Assembly: GCA_025267735.1 (NCBI GenBank)
Contig: CM046304.1
Span: forward strand, 22,819,381 to 22,883,380
Source of the DNA: Mactra quadrangularis
Taxonomy: Eukaryota; Mollusca; Bivalvia; Venerida; Mactridae
Direction of reading: 5' to 3'
DNA: 64,000 bases
The position numbers and the translations under genes were made by a program. A model generated the notes under the pieces. The model was not told the DNA's origin. It saw only the letters and a list, made by a program, of their open reading frames with translations, and did not search any database. Positions 23,940 through 35,796 of the stretch are shown here, one piece after another; position 1 is the stretch's first letter, and each line of letters starts with the position of its first letter.

Positions 23940-25334
23940 GTGTTTGTACATTGGATTTGTATATGTACAGGTGGGCAACAATCTGGTGAAAAGAAGAATT
24001 TTAATAGTGAACAATTCAAGTATTATACAAATGGTATGTTATGTGCTTACACTGTTCAGTGTATACCAATGATAGTGACAATGATTTAGTCAGAGAATTA
24101 GTTCAGAAAATGTTGAAAGTGTCTTTTACAGAACTTCATTTATGCCAAGAACGCAAGTTTACGAGAATTTGTGCCTATACAGTATTTTAGTCAGCAAATC
24201 CTTGCTTCTTCATAAATTGAGGAAAATTGAGGTTTTGACGAATTGTCAAGAAAGGTATATATAACCTGTCATAGATGATATTTGAACTCGTATCATCAGA
24301 GTTAAAAGAAGTTATAACTAACCAAAAACCATCTTGTAATAATAGTTTGTTTGTTTAGAACAGAATATTAACTGATTAATATGTTCATATCTCGTAATTA
24401 ACTACCTAAACCAATAACAATTAAGACTCTTATAATATTTAAGACCCTAATAAAAAAAAGCTAAACGAACTTCGGTCAGAAAACATTGGAATAATCAAAC
24501 AAACGTTTCTATATTGTACTTGTAATGTAACTATTCAGTGTTGTACAGAGAAAAACATTGGAATATTGAAAAAAAATACAATGCTTATTTATAAGTCCTC
24601 AGAATAATAAAATATATCATTAAAAATCAATGCTTCGTATACTTTATAAACATAACGTTTAAAAACGAGTTGAAAAATATGTTTATTAAAATAAATACAT
24701 TAAGTAGTAATGAAACACAAAAATATGTTCATATAAACTAATTGTATGCAAAGTTTATTACCCTTATTCAAAAAAAATAATATAATTACATTTACATCCT
24801 TAACGATAATATAACAATATCATACTAGTATAAATATAGTCATGTTCTATAAATCATCAACTTAGCCATGTAACATGTAGATTTGTACCAATTGTCAACC
24901 TCTGTCTACAGTAAAAATCGTAACAAACTGTTCTTTTTATAAACATATCCCAATTGACAAGTTTAATATATTATAATTATAAAATATTAAACTATGTACA
25001 TTAATAATTATCTAAAACAATATGCGAAAATGAAATGTACCAAACACCTTCCATATTCATTTAAATAACAACACAATTCATTATGCATTTATTATTCATA
25101 CAATCATTTCATTAGCCAAAAATAATTCAATAATCGATATAATTTTTTTTTCAAAATTTAATTTAGATATATACATGTAAGAAGCCCCCTAGCTAGACTT
25201 AGTTCTATTTTCGCCATGTCCATTATTATGTTTCTTGTTACATGTACCTTAGTTATATGGCACTTTAGATCTTGCTGACAAAACTATGTAATTTTTACAC
25301 ATTGTGTTTTTAATCTTAGGAAAGTGCATTGAAT
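23940..25334. other. No gene seen, very AT-rich
   Basis: About 1.4 kb of strongly AT-rich DNA between two satellites, with no element recognised. Confidence 0.5.
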
Positions 25335-25750
25335 AATTCCGATCTAGCTATCCTCCCATAAATGGGTCCTTCACCAGATTGCTCAGGATAATATTCAATT
25401 GCACGTAATAATTCCGATCTAGCTATCCTCCCATAAATGGGCCCTTCACTAGATTGCTCAGAATTATATTTTAGTGCACGGACTAATTCCGATCTAGCTA
25501 TCCTCCCAGAAAACTGGGCCCTTCACTAGATTGCTCAGAATTATTTTAGATAATTCCGATCTAGCTATCCTCCCATAAATGGGCCCTTCACTAGATTGCT
25601 CAGAAATATTTTAGATAATTCCGATCTAGCTATCCTCCCATAAATGGGTCCTTCACTAGATTGCTCAGAATAATATCTTAGTGCACTCAATATTTCCGAT
25701 CTAGATATCCTCCCATAAATGGGCCCTTCTCTAGATTGCTCGGAATTATT
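25335..25750. repeat. Six-copy palindromic tandem repeat
   Basis: Units start at 25335, 25410, 25485, 25552, 25617 and 25692. The core reads AATTCCGATCTAGCTATCCT, then CCCATAAATGGG, then CTAGATTGCTCAGAATT. Within each unit AATTC/GAATT, ATCTAG/CTAGAT and CCCAT/ATGGG are nested inverted pairs, so each unit can fold. Spacers between cores vary (65-75 bp period). Confidence 0.88.
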
Positions 25751-25755
25751 GATAA

Positions 25756-26557
25756 AATTTCCTTTTTTTTTTTTACTTATAAGAACTTTTATTTTTTATT
25801 TATATATCCAGGACATGCATTATTAGAACATCGTTATCAAGCATCATTAGCACTTATTACATGTATTTAAAAAATGTTCTAAAATGATTCATTAAAAATT
25901 GACAATGTATAATGATCATGTTATTATATTAATAAATGTGGCGGCATGAGTACAAATATGTTTGTATGTTCAAACAGTATTGTCCTATATAGTAATTTTA
26001 CGAGGCTTATTATAATCTTTATTGTGACAGAGTTGATTAATTTGGTATGAAATGAAATGCATTCCTTTGCATGGCTTAATCATATTCAATAACACTTAAT
26101 TCAGTATGTATTTAAACTGAATATAACACATTAAAAAAGCAAACTTTTAAATTAAAAACACAAAAAAAAATCACAATTATGTTTACTAATCTTTGAAATA
26201 ATAATCCATTGAATTATTATATTTTTAATAAGCAAAACAATGTTTGAAATTTTCTAATGATTTTTATATATTGATATTTCAAGTTAAACACTCTTCTATT
26301 GTCAACAATAATGTACTCTTTCAAAATTCAGTGAATATTCTGATTAAAACTCTTACTTTACAGACTTTTACATAAAAGAAGCAACCCGCATGAAGAAAAG
26401 GACAAGCCTTTATGTTGTTCTGTTATCAACATTTGCATAGAGGAAGACACCTACACGAGGACAAGAACATGACTTGATGTAATGAAAGCAAAATGTAAGT
26501 ACATGTATGAGGATCTATTGACATGTTGCTAAGTATATAAGTTACAGTAATTTTAAA
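25756..26557. other. No gene seen, very AT-rich
   Basis: AT-rich DNA leading into the next satellite. Some degenerate repeat-like words begin at about 26365. Confidence 0.5.
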
Positions 26558-29505
26558 GACAGAAACCTACATAAGAATTGGAGCATTAGATAAGGCTGTT
26601 ATGTACATAGCTGTATCATAATTGAAGATAGAAACTTACAGGAGAATATTGAAAGAAAAGTATGCCATATTACGTGCGTTTGTTATCATAATTTAAGATA
26701 GAAACCTACATATTGTACATGACAACATTGACAGAAAAGTATGCCATATTCGTGTGTTTGTTCATAATTGAAGACAGAAACCTACAGGAGAATAATGATA
26801 GAAAGACATGCGATGTTGTGTGTATATTATCTTTATTAGAAATAATAAACAATACGACAATATGGAAATAATGGCATGCTGAATTTTGAGTCAGTTATCG
26901 TTTTAAAAAGACTGAAACATACATGATAAAAATGATAGAAGGTTATGTCATGCAGTAATGTTGGTATGTTTCCTTGATAGAATTAATATACTTACCTAAA
27001 TAAAATGAGAGAAATGCATGCCATATAGTGTTTGTTTTCATAATTGAAGAAAGAAACCTACATAGGAATATTGATAGATAGACAAGCCACAGTGTGTATA
27101 TGTTTTTAACTGGCAAAAGATACTTACCTGAGAAAAAAGGATATAATGGCATGTCAAATTGTGCGTGTTATCCTTATTAAAGACAGAAACCTACAGGAGA
27201 AAAATGATAGAATGGTATGCCATATTGTGTGTGTTATCTTATTCGAAGATAGTAAACTAAATGGGAATTTGTTGATAGTAAGGAATGTAAGGTTGTATGT
27301 ATGTTTTTCTATAAAAAGATACTTACCTGAATAAAATAAATGAAAGACATGCCATATTGAGTGTGTTTGTTATCTTACTTGAAGAAAGAAACATTCAGGA
27401 GAAAAATGATAGAATGGCATTCGATATTGTTTTTGTTATCTTTAATGAAGACAGAAACCTACATGAAAATAATGATAGAATGTTATGCCATATTGTGTGT
27501 GTTATCTTATTTAAAGACAGGAAATTGGGATATTTATAGTAAGGCATATAAGGTTGTATGTTTGTTTTTTATTGAATAAAGATACTCACCTGAGAACAGT
27601 GATAGACAGGTATGCAATAGTATGTGTGTGTTGTCTTAATTGAAGATAGAAACAAACAGAAGAATGGTGATAGAATGGTATGTCACTTGGTGTGTTATCT
27701 TATTTTAAGATTGATATCTAAATAGGAATATTGATAGAAAGGCATATCATAGCGTGTGTATGTTTTTAATAAAGATAGAAACCTACAGGAGAAAACTGAT
27801 AGAAGGTAATGTCAATGCGTGTTTGTTATCTTAATTAAGAACATAAACCTACATAAGAATATTGATAGATAGACAAGCCGCACTGTGTGTAAGTTTTTGT
27901 TAACTGACAAAAGATACTTACCTGAGAAAATTGATATCTAGAATGGCATGCTATATTGTGTGTTTGATCTGAATTTAAGATAGAAACCTACAGAAGAATA
28001 TTGATAGAAATGTATAGTATGTCATGTGTGTTATCTTAATTTGAAGACAGGAACCTACATGAGAATAAAGATAGAATGGTATACAGTACAACCTCTCTAT
28101 AACAACACCTACTGGGAGGGGTTTAAGTGCGTTTCTGTTCAGAGGTTGTTGCTCTGCAGAGGTTAAATTCAATTAAAAATAATCCAAAGGGATCACAATT
28201 CTGTTGATGTGAGGAGGATTTGTTCTGTAAAGGGCTGCTCTGAAGAGGTTATACTGTACCATATAGCTTGTATTTTTGCTTATTTGAAGACAGATACTTA
28301 CCTCAATAAAATGATAGACAGGAGTGTCGTATTGTGTGTGTGATCCTATTTTGAGGATAGAAACCAACAGAAAAACGATGCTAGAATGGTATGTCCTATT
28401 GTGTGTGCTATCTTATTTAAAGATAGATACCTAAATGGCAATATTGGTAATTTTTTAATTTAAGACAGAAACTTACCTAAGAAAAAATGATAGAATGGTA
28501 TGCGATAGTATTTGTTTAATTTGAATTTAGGATATAAACTTACAGGAGAATAATGATAAAATGGTATGCCATATTGTTTGTATGTTTTCTTAAATGAAGG
28601 CAGATAATTACCTGAATAAAATGATAGAAAGGCATGCCATATTGTGTGTTTTATCTTAAATGAAGACAGAAACCTACAGGAGAAAAATGATAAAATGATA
28701 TGCCATATTATTTGTGTGTTTTATTAATTGAAGACAGATACTTACCTGAATAAAATGATAGTAAGGCATGTCATATTGTGTTTGTTATCCTAAATAAAGA
28801 CAGAAACCTACAGGAGAAAAATGATAGAATGACATGCCATATCATGAATGTTATCTTAATTGAAGAAAGATATCTAAATGAAAATATTGATAGAAATGCA
28901 TGCCATATTGTGTGTATCTGAGAATAATGATAGATTGACATGTCATATTATGTGTGTTGTCCTAATTAAAAAAACAGAAACGTACAGGAGAATAAATATA
29001 GAAAAGCATGCCATATTGTGTGTATGTTTTTTTAATTGGATAGGGATACTTACCTGAGAATAATGATAGATTGACATGTCATATTATGTGTGTTGTCCTA
29101 ATTAAAAAAACAGAAACGTACTGGAGAATAAATATAGAAAAGCATGCCATATTGTGTGTATGTTTTCTTAATTGGATTGGGATACTTACCTGAGAATGAT
29201 GATACATTGGCATGTCATAGTATGTGTGTTGTCCTAATTAAAAACAGAAATCTACAGGTGAATAAAGATAGAAAAGCATGCCATATTGTGTGTATGTTTT
29301 CTTAATTGAATGAAGATACTTACCTGAGAATAATGATACATTGGCATGTCATAGTATGTGAGTTATCTTAATTAAAGACAGATACTTAATTGAGAATCAG
29401 GACTAAACGTCATGTCACAATGTGTTTATTTTATCTTTATAAGAAAGCAAAATCTACATTGAATGTTGATAGAGTGACATGCTACATTGCGAATCTCTTA
29501 TTTTT
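26558..29505 (-). repeat. 66-67-bp / ~133-bp dimeric degenerate satellite (~2.9 kb)
   Basis: Two alternating unit types. One contains AGAAACCTACAGGAGAATAA, the other GATACTTACCTGAATAAAAT. Both are followed by TGATAGAATGGCATGCCATA and TTGTGTGTGTTATCTTAATT. A 134-bp higher-order repeat is clear at 28.97-29.24 kb. On the minus strand the second type reads TTTTATTCAGGTAAGTATC, a 3' splice site fused to a 5' splice site. The many short frames inside are by-products of the repeat. Confidence 0.88.
28084..28256. mobile_element. 173-bp pogo-like MITE inserted in the satellite
   Basis: The ends CAGTACAACCTCTCTATAAC and GAAGAGGTTATACTG are inverted and flanked by TA. Removing it restores GGTATACCATAT, close to the satellite consensus GGTATGCCATAT. 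The CAGTA(C/A)AACCTCT terminus is of the Tc1/mariner-pogo style (inference). Confidence 0.75.
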
Positions 29506-30616
29506 TCACATAAAACATTATGGGTCAGTGTTGCTGACAACTCAAATTTTACTATGTAACATCGGTGCTAGATAGTACTTAACATGTTAAGACTTTCAAC
29601 GCAAACACGTATTATAATTATCTCCCTTTAAATGGTTTATTTTAAAATTATGAATTTGCTATCACCTTTGAACGCGCAACTTTTAGGATAATCATTTGTT
29701 AGTATTTCGAGCAAACACATGAATTCAAAATATTCATTGGTTTTAACCATAAACATAAGATAAAAACAGTAATAATGAAAAACAAACAGAAATTAAAGTC
29801 AAAAACAAATGTAGGACTCAGTACATTAAACAATATCAATAATTGATCATTTATATATAACTAGTTTACAACATTAAATATTTCAGTATTTCTTAAAGAA
29901 TACTATCTGCTGAATAATTATTTTGATAACATGATTAACGGTTACGAATGTTCATTAATATGTTTGTTATTTAATGGAGAAAACTGATTGTCACGAACAC
30001 ATTCTAAATAAACCCCAATTCCAAGTAAAACCTTATCAGCAACACTATTTAAGTAGCTATTTTCACTAGTCCCCACATATGCAAGATGCAGCCTCTAAAC
30101 TCACTATAGTAAAACCTTATAGTCATCCTTAACTTCTTAGATTAGCTTCAATTACCTCCCTTAATTTCCTTAGTAGAATTTCTCTTAAGAAGCCCCAACC
30201 TTATCTTCGTATTGCCATAGAAAATGCACCAACCCTTTCAAAACTGAAGTTGAATTCAAACTGCCCCATCATTGCCCAAAATCAAACCCCACAGAACACC
30301 TCCCTTGCCATAAACATATATGCCTTAACTAGATAAAACTAATATAAAACTCTATAAGCCAGCAAGTATATTGATAATAGTGACCAAAGCGTTCCGAACC
30401 CTGATGCTGGGGGTTATGAAGCCAATGACTCTTAAAAACCCCAACAGACCGAACCCTCACCATGGGGGGATGGGACAAATGGGATGGGACATGCATGCGG
30501 GGACCTGAGATATCGGTGCAAATCTCAGGTCAGACACGGACATCCTAAAGACCAAAACAAAAGCAAAAACATTCATAATAACAAATACAATAAATCAAAC
30601 AATAACACAATACAAG
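29506..30616. other. No gene seen
   Basis: From ~30000 to 30400 the plus strand is G-poor with many ACCCC and CCAAC words. No coding frame is convincing. Confidence 0.5.
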
Positions 30617-30719
30617 CACAGGGAATCGTCATGTTACCTCCCTTTGATTTTTCAAACATACCTTTTATATACAGGTATGTTTGAAAAATCAAAGGGAGGT
30701 AACATGACAATTCCCTGTG
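30617..30719. repeat. 103-bp hairpin with ~45-bp near-perfect arms
   Basis: CACAGGGAATCGTCATGTTA at the left is mirrored by TAACATGACAATTCCCTGTG at the right. The arms continue through ACCTCCCTTTGATTTTTCAA to the loop. Likely a recently inserted foldback MITE, given the low arm divergence. Confidence 0.85.
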
Positions 30720-31702
30720 AATACAAGAGATAAATAAAATAGAAATGCCATTTGTTTATAACCGAAATACATGCAAGCCATACAAGTACATACATTGGAT
30801 AATAAATAAGTCAGTCAATGCACAGACACTCAAGGAGATTAAATTATTCAATATCCAATGTATGTGCTATGTATGGCAAACAGATACTTCCGTTTGTAAA
30901 CAAATGGTATATCTAAAAATATAAAAGTAAACTTAACTTACCAATTCTTTACTGCTACTGTCAAAATGTCTTCCACCACCATGTTGAATCATAACCGATG
31001 TGTTTACTATTAACCCTTTTAATCTTAAGTAAATCATTCAAGGCTAGATTTTGATATATACACTTTAATATATACTTAACTTTAAAAAAACATCAACGCC
31101 TCAACTACCATTATCTGAAAATGTAAAAGAAACTGTTGGTCAGAAAACAGCGTAGGTACCTAAATTTTCTAGTGAAATTCCAAGAAAACTGATCTTCCTA
31201 ACATTACTTTAAAGTAGACTTTTCCTAACACATAACTATGTTTATGGCCACGGAACATGTCTCAGAAAACAAATATCTAATTAAAAATTGTATTTGTGGT
31301 GTATTCGACATGTCAAGTTTTTACATGATATTAGATATTAACCAAAACACTTTGAATTTCATTTTGTGTGGAAAAATTATAAAACAACAGGCTTCCTACT
31401 ATTTTTTAAGAACAAAAATACATATGAATGAATTTTTTTATGTTAAAAATGAAATGTGTATTTAATATCAAATTCAAATTAAATTGTTTCACTAGATGAG
31501 GAAATTTGGGTTCTAAATTTTAAACACTTATTGCAGATTATTACCAGTTGCTAATAATATAGATAATGAGATTAAAAATTATTTTAATAAACGCAAAAGT
31601 GCAAACAAAGGGTCTTGTATTCGATACTTCCTCTTAAAGGACTTAACAAGATATATCCACAAAGAAAGTGTGGACTATACTCAATAAGCGAATTATACTG
31701 CA
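30720..31702. other. No gene seen
   Basis: AT-rich. A short inverted pair (CATACATTGGATA / TATCCAATGTATG) flanks ~30789-30866. No coding-like frame beyond ~75 AT-rich codons. Confidence 0.5.
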
Positions 31703-31893
31703 GTCTGTTTTTCTCAACTGTCTAAGTTTGAATAATTCACGGGGACAGAATGTACGCTAACGCAATAATACGAATATCTTAATTATTATTACATCAAATT
31801 TGTATAGCGCTCTTTTTATATTGAATATAGTATATTTTAACACATGAATTCGCCGTGAATGTATTCGTGATTTGACAATTGAGAAAAACGGAC
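31703..31893. mobile_element. TA-site MITE, CTCAACTGTCAAA family, diverged copy e
   Basis: CTGTTTTTCTCAACTGTCTA at the left and TGACAATTGAGAAAAACGGA at the right match the family ends. The middle is diverged. Confidence 0.65.
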
Positions 31894-32237
31894 AACATAT
31901 AAAGTTTAAAATCAATAGTCAATCCTCATTAATAAATATCATTGTGTCTAAACAGAAGATAGACACTGTCCATAATCAGGCATAGATCTCTGGACCGACG
32001 TTTTTAGTTTTACTAATATATGTGTATGAAGCACACACCTACGTCAAAGGCTGTTAACTGTCCTACAACAATTCGGAAAAATGTCCGTAGAAAAATTAAT
32101 TCCATTGCATATTTCCAAGAAGTGTTTTAACAGCTGGAGATTCGAATCAAAGAACTCTAGATTCCAAGTCAGAATCGCTACAAATTGAACTAACCGAGCT
32201 GGTCTCAAATAAAAGGCATATTTTAAATCGTCGCTAA

Positions 32238-32464
32238 GGCCACAACAAGTTGATCATGTGTTCTGTTCTATGGATTCGCTCGCACCTTAATTTTGACGTA
32301 TTTTACTATTTTACAAACAAAAAAATGTCCTCGCTCGCTTATAAAAATTTGGTCAAACCGCTATATAAAGCAACTGAATTAAGATATTTTTTTTAATTCT
32401 TCGCTCGCTGGTGGCATTTTTTCCAGAAAAAATCCACAGAACACATCATCAACTTGTTGTGGCC
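32238..32464. mobile_element. PIF/Harbinger-like MITE, copy 1
   Basis: 227 bp with inverted ends GGCCACAACAAGTTGATCAT and ATCAACTTGTTGTGGCC, flanked by TAA at 32235-32237 and 32465-32467. The 3-bp TAA duplication with GGCC termini fits PIF/Harbinger (inference). GAGCGAGCGAGG-like words lie inside. Confidence 0.8.
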
Positions 32465-32574
32465 TAATAAAAAAGTTTTACAAATTACAAGTGAAGAAAA
32501 ATAAACCGTGTTTTGACCATTTATTTACCATCTGCATATTTCACTGGGTTGTTAACCAGCAAAGTATTACATAC

Positions 32575-32720
32575 AGGAAGCAGTCCAAGGCTAGAAAGCT
32601 TTTATTGAAAGATCTCGGGTTCGAATCCCACAAAGGACACGACTAAGTTTTCTGGAGCAAGATAATCTGCGAGTGATTCACTCAATTTTGTAAATAAGTG
32701 CTTTGAAGGTCATCAACATA
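32575..32720 (+). mobile_element. tRNA-derived SINE fragment
   Basis: A B-box-like GGGTTCGAATCCCACAAAGG at ~32619, followed by a body with TCTGCGAGTGATTCACTC. A similar weak head lies at ~32140-32220 and another at ~33215-33275 (GGTTTGAACCCCCACCGG). Confidence 0.55.
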
Positions 32721-32887
32721 GTGATGAATTTGATCGCGAGGATGGTTATTTTACAGGATTATAAAGTCGACTAAATGTGTATAAATTGTTCTATGCAGAT
32801 TTAAACCAAAATACTACTTAAACTTAAACGTAATATAGTTTGAAAAAATACTTCCTTGATTTAAGTAGTTGACGATTGTCATCAAAC

Positions 32888-32961
32888 CTATTTGAATACA
32901 AGTACATGTAGTACACAGCAATACGTCCATGAAGTTGATCCACTCCATAAATTCGTACAAT
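32888..32961 (-). CDS. Possible downstream exon of the same unrecognised gene
   Basis: After TTTTCAG the minus strand encodes IVRIYGVDQLHGRIAVYYMY and continues to a weak donor (ATAG|GTTTGA). A similar, broken segment on the same strand lies at ~37891-37958, ending AAAAC|GTAAGT. Phase is compatible with the 33422-33488 segment. The function is unknown. Confidence 0.28.
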
Positions 32962-33421
32962 CTGAAAACAAGACATGGTCAATATAAATACATGAAAACA
33001 AGGACAGTAATACAGGAAAGTACCCTATAAAGGCAATCTTGATTAATGCAAAATCATACGATTTTGGACAAGTTGTAAGTCCTAAATATTTAATTTGAGA
33101 AGAAATGGACCATTTCGCTTGTAAGACCATATACTTTGATCACCCTTATTTATATTGGAAAATACAGTACAATGGTAGGGAAAAAATGAAAATATGAAAA
33201 AAAAACACGAAAAATAAACATGTTCAGAGATCGAGAGGTCCTTGGTTTGAACCCCCACCGGAAGCACTTTTTTCAATACATGTACAGGGAAATTTACCTG
33301 CAATAGCTTCATTTAACACAATGATTAAGGATTACCTATAACGGCACCACAGTTTCAACATAGTTCAATCATGTTAGATATATATACTTCAAGAAAAATG
33401 CCGTATTTATAAAATACTTAC

Positions 33422-33488
33422 CACATCGATCTTGAGTACATAAGAACTGTTGTAAGTATTTAAATCAGCAGTTTTAATGTATGCGCCA
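33422..33488 (-). CDS. Possible exon of an unrecognised gene
   Basis: Between ATCTGCCAG and GTG|GTAAGT the minus strand encodes GAYIKTADLNTYNSSYVLKI followed by DV, ending in phase 0. A frameshifted relative occurs on the same strand at ~37740-37795 (GCCAGTGGCACATACC, then GCTGATTTCAATACT), on the other side of the foldback. The family is not recognised. It could be a duplicated exon of a decayed gene. Confidence 0.3.
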
Positions 33489-34484
33489 CTGGCAGATGAA
33501 TAAGATGAATAAAATTTAACAATATAAATAAGTTCCGCAAATTGACCTAATACATACTAATAGTCCTGCAGTATATGAGATGAACCGTGCAACCGAGTCC
33601 CCACAAAGTTTTTTTGCTGTTTCTATATCTTTGGAAGGTGCTGAATAAGAATCCGAGTGATGACACCCTGTCATCCTTGAGCAATTTGCATAATATGCAA
33701 ATTAAGTCCGCCATTATAGAAATTCCGTTTTTCGCTAATAACTCAAAAACCAACTTCGACACAAAATTAAAATATGTATCCATACCCATGTTTTCAGGGT
33801 CTATCTATCACATGGTACTAATTTCAGCTTGATCAGATCATTTAAATATGCAAATTTATGCAAATTAGGTATTTTACGAAATACAATATTCGGTTTTGCT
33901 ATACTAATCAACGTCTGTAGTTTTTACGTTGAGATTTAAAGTGAAATATGTTTATGTTATGCTAATTTTGTATATATATTAAATACAAATTTATCAAATA
34001 ATTACATTTAATCACTTAATGATGCTCTAAAGATATACAAAACACTAAAATTACGTTAAAATTTGTAGGATTTTGCCTCAAATTTTACATGGTGTTACAA
34101 AAATTTATGCCATTGTCTAGTATTCTGTTGATGCATTGATAATTTTGATTCAGCTTCTTTACCTTCGAACAGAGCTGACTCAGAAATTTAGTGATGACAT
34201 CCAGTCATCCTAGAACAATTAGCATAATATTCAAATTTGGTCCGCCATAATCGAAATTCCGTTTTTCGCTAAAAACACGATAACCAATCATGATATGATT
34301 TTAAAATATGTGCCTGCACCCATGTTTATAGGGTCTAGCTATCATATGATACCACATTTAGTATGATCAGATGATTTGCATATGCAAATGTATGCAAATA
34401 AGGTTTTTCAAATGACTCTTTTTCAAGTGAATTTATTTTATTCAAATTTAAGTACTTCAAAAAGGAAATTTTCCAGGAAATATG

Positions 34485-35492
34485 ATTGAATCAAGTATTC
34501 TGTTAATTGCGACCCAATTCATGTTCGGTTGGATTTCAATGTCCAGAATGTCCACTTTATGAGACCATTCATATACCACACCTAATCAATGTATTAATAT
34601 AAAATGAATGTTTATAATGTATTACCGTGTGGCCTACGCACATGCGTGCTTTCAGCTCAATATAACATTTTGAAGTAGTGTGCCTTCACGCCAGAACCAA
34701 ACAAAGGAAGAACAATAAATTAAATTGAATAGTACATCGTTAAATTGATTGTAAAATTAAAGCTACTGAATTCAATAGCGTTTCCTTATCATAAAAACAT
34801 CCTGTCATTGACATAATTTGAGCATCTATTTGATTGATATACATGTACTTTATGGCAATAGTAGTAGCTGGAAAGTCTTACTTATTTTCGTACAGATTTG
34901 ATCCCTCAACATTGTTTACTGTGGAAAGAAATTCATGAAACTACATGTGTCAACTTTATTCATTTGCTCAGCATTAAGGAATGTCGTATACATAAATATA
35001 TTGCTAGCATGTTCAATAATATTTGTTGCTTTTCAAGTTTTCAGAATTAAAATATAACAATGAGACCTTGTATGCATGTTTGATAACTAGATCTTATATG
35101 AATGTTTATAGCATAATTGGTTATTGCAAGGTGAGCAGGAATCTCAATTCTGTAACGCCATGATAATCAGACTTACCGGGTATTTTGGACTATCACGGAA
35201 GGTCATGATATGCAAGAATTGAATTGGGATATCCAAACTCGGAGTGTGCTGTACATGGTCATGGCTACACACGCTTAATTTGTCTTTGTATGGCTAAATT
35301 TTCGACTTTGATTTGACTAAAAGTTGTTTTGCATAGTATGTTCTTACAATCATTTGAATGCATCCATACTTATCTTCCTAATAATATATTAAAAATTGAT
35401 TACAGAACATATTCTTAGCAGGGACAATAAGTCATTGGAGAAATTACGGGCACAAACACAATATTCTTTACAATCTAATGACCGTAAGGACC
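34485..35492. other. Foldback spacer, left part, no gene seen
   Basis: AT-rich sequence between the left arm and the SINE. No coding or repeat unit is clear. Confidence 0.45.
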
Positions 35493-35502
35493 ACGTATCT
35501 TA

Positions 35503-35796
35503 TTTATATTTATTTATTTATTGGATTTAACGCCGTATCAACACAATTTAGGTCATTTCACGGCGTCCAGCGCACCTAACCTAGCTTTCCTGGACCATTG
35601 TCTATAACCAGTACTCACCTACCCTTCCACAAGGCCGGAAACTTCTCCATATTATCTAATCAATGGAGGAAAATCGACATTATTGTCAAATTTTCATGGA
35701 AGGGTATAACCTCCCCGGGTGGGATTCGAACCCGCACCCCCTCGGGCACGAGTATCCAAATCCCGGCGCTCTACCAACTGCGCTATCGACCCGGGT
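35503..35796 (-). mobile_element. Full-length tRNA-derived SINE with target duplication, copy 1
   Basis: Minus strand: a tRNA-like head CGATAGCGCAGTTGGTAGAG (A box) and GCGGGTTCGAATCCCACC (B box), a body with CAGTACTGG-side motifs and GCGCTGGACGCCGTGAAATG, then an AATAAATAAATA tail. ACGTATCTTA occurs on both sides (35493-35502 and 35797-35806), proving insertion. No family name is assigned. Confidence 0.9.

Noticed and set aside
26943..28367. Several 60-75-codon frames in 26.9-28.4 kb
   Set aside because: They are periodic products of the 67-bp satellite and their peptides repeat with it.
33547..33832. Overlapping 80-codon frames on both strands at 33.55-33.83 kb and the matching 37.51-37.74 kb frame
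   Set aside because: They lie in the inverted arms of the foldback and are copies of one non-coding segment. No protein features.
35720..35796. Functional tRNA gene on the minus strand
   Set aside because: The A and B boxes are good, but the T-stem pairing is imperfect. The sequence continues into a repeated SINE body with target duplications and recurs at 39.95 and 42.96 kb.
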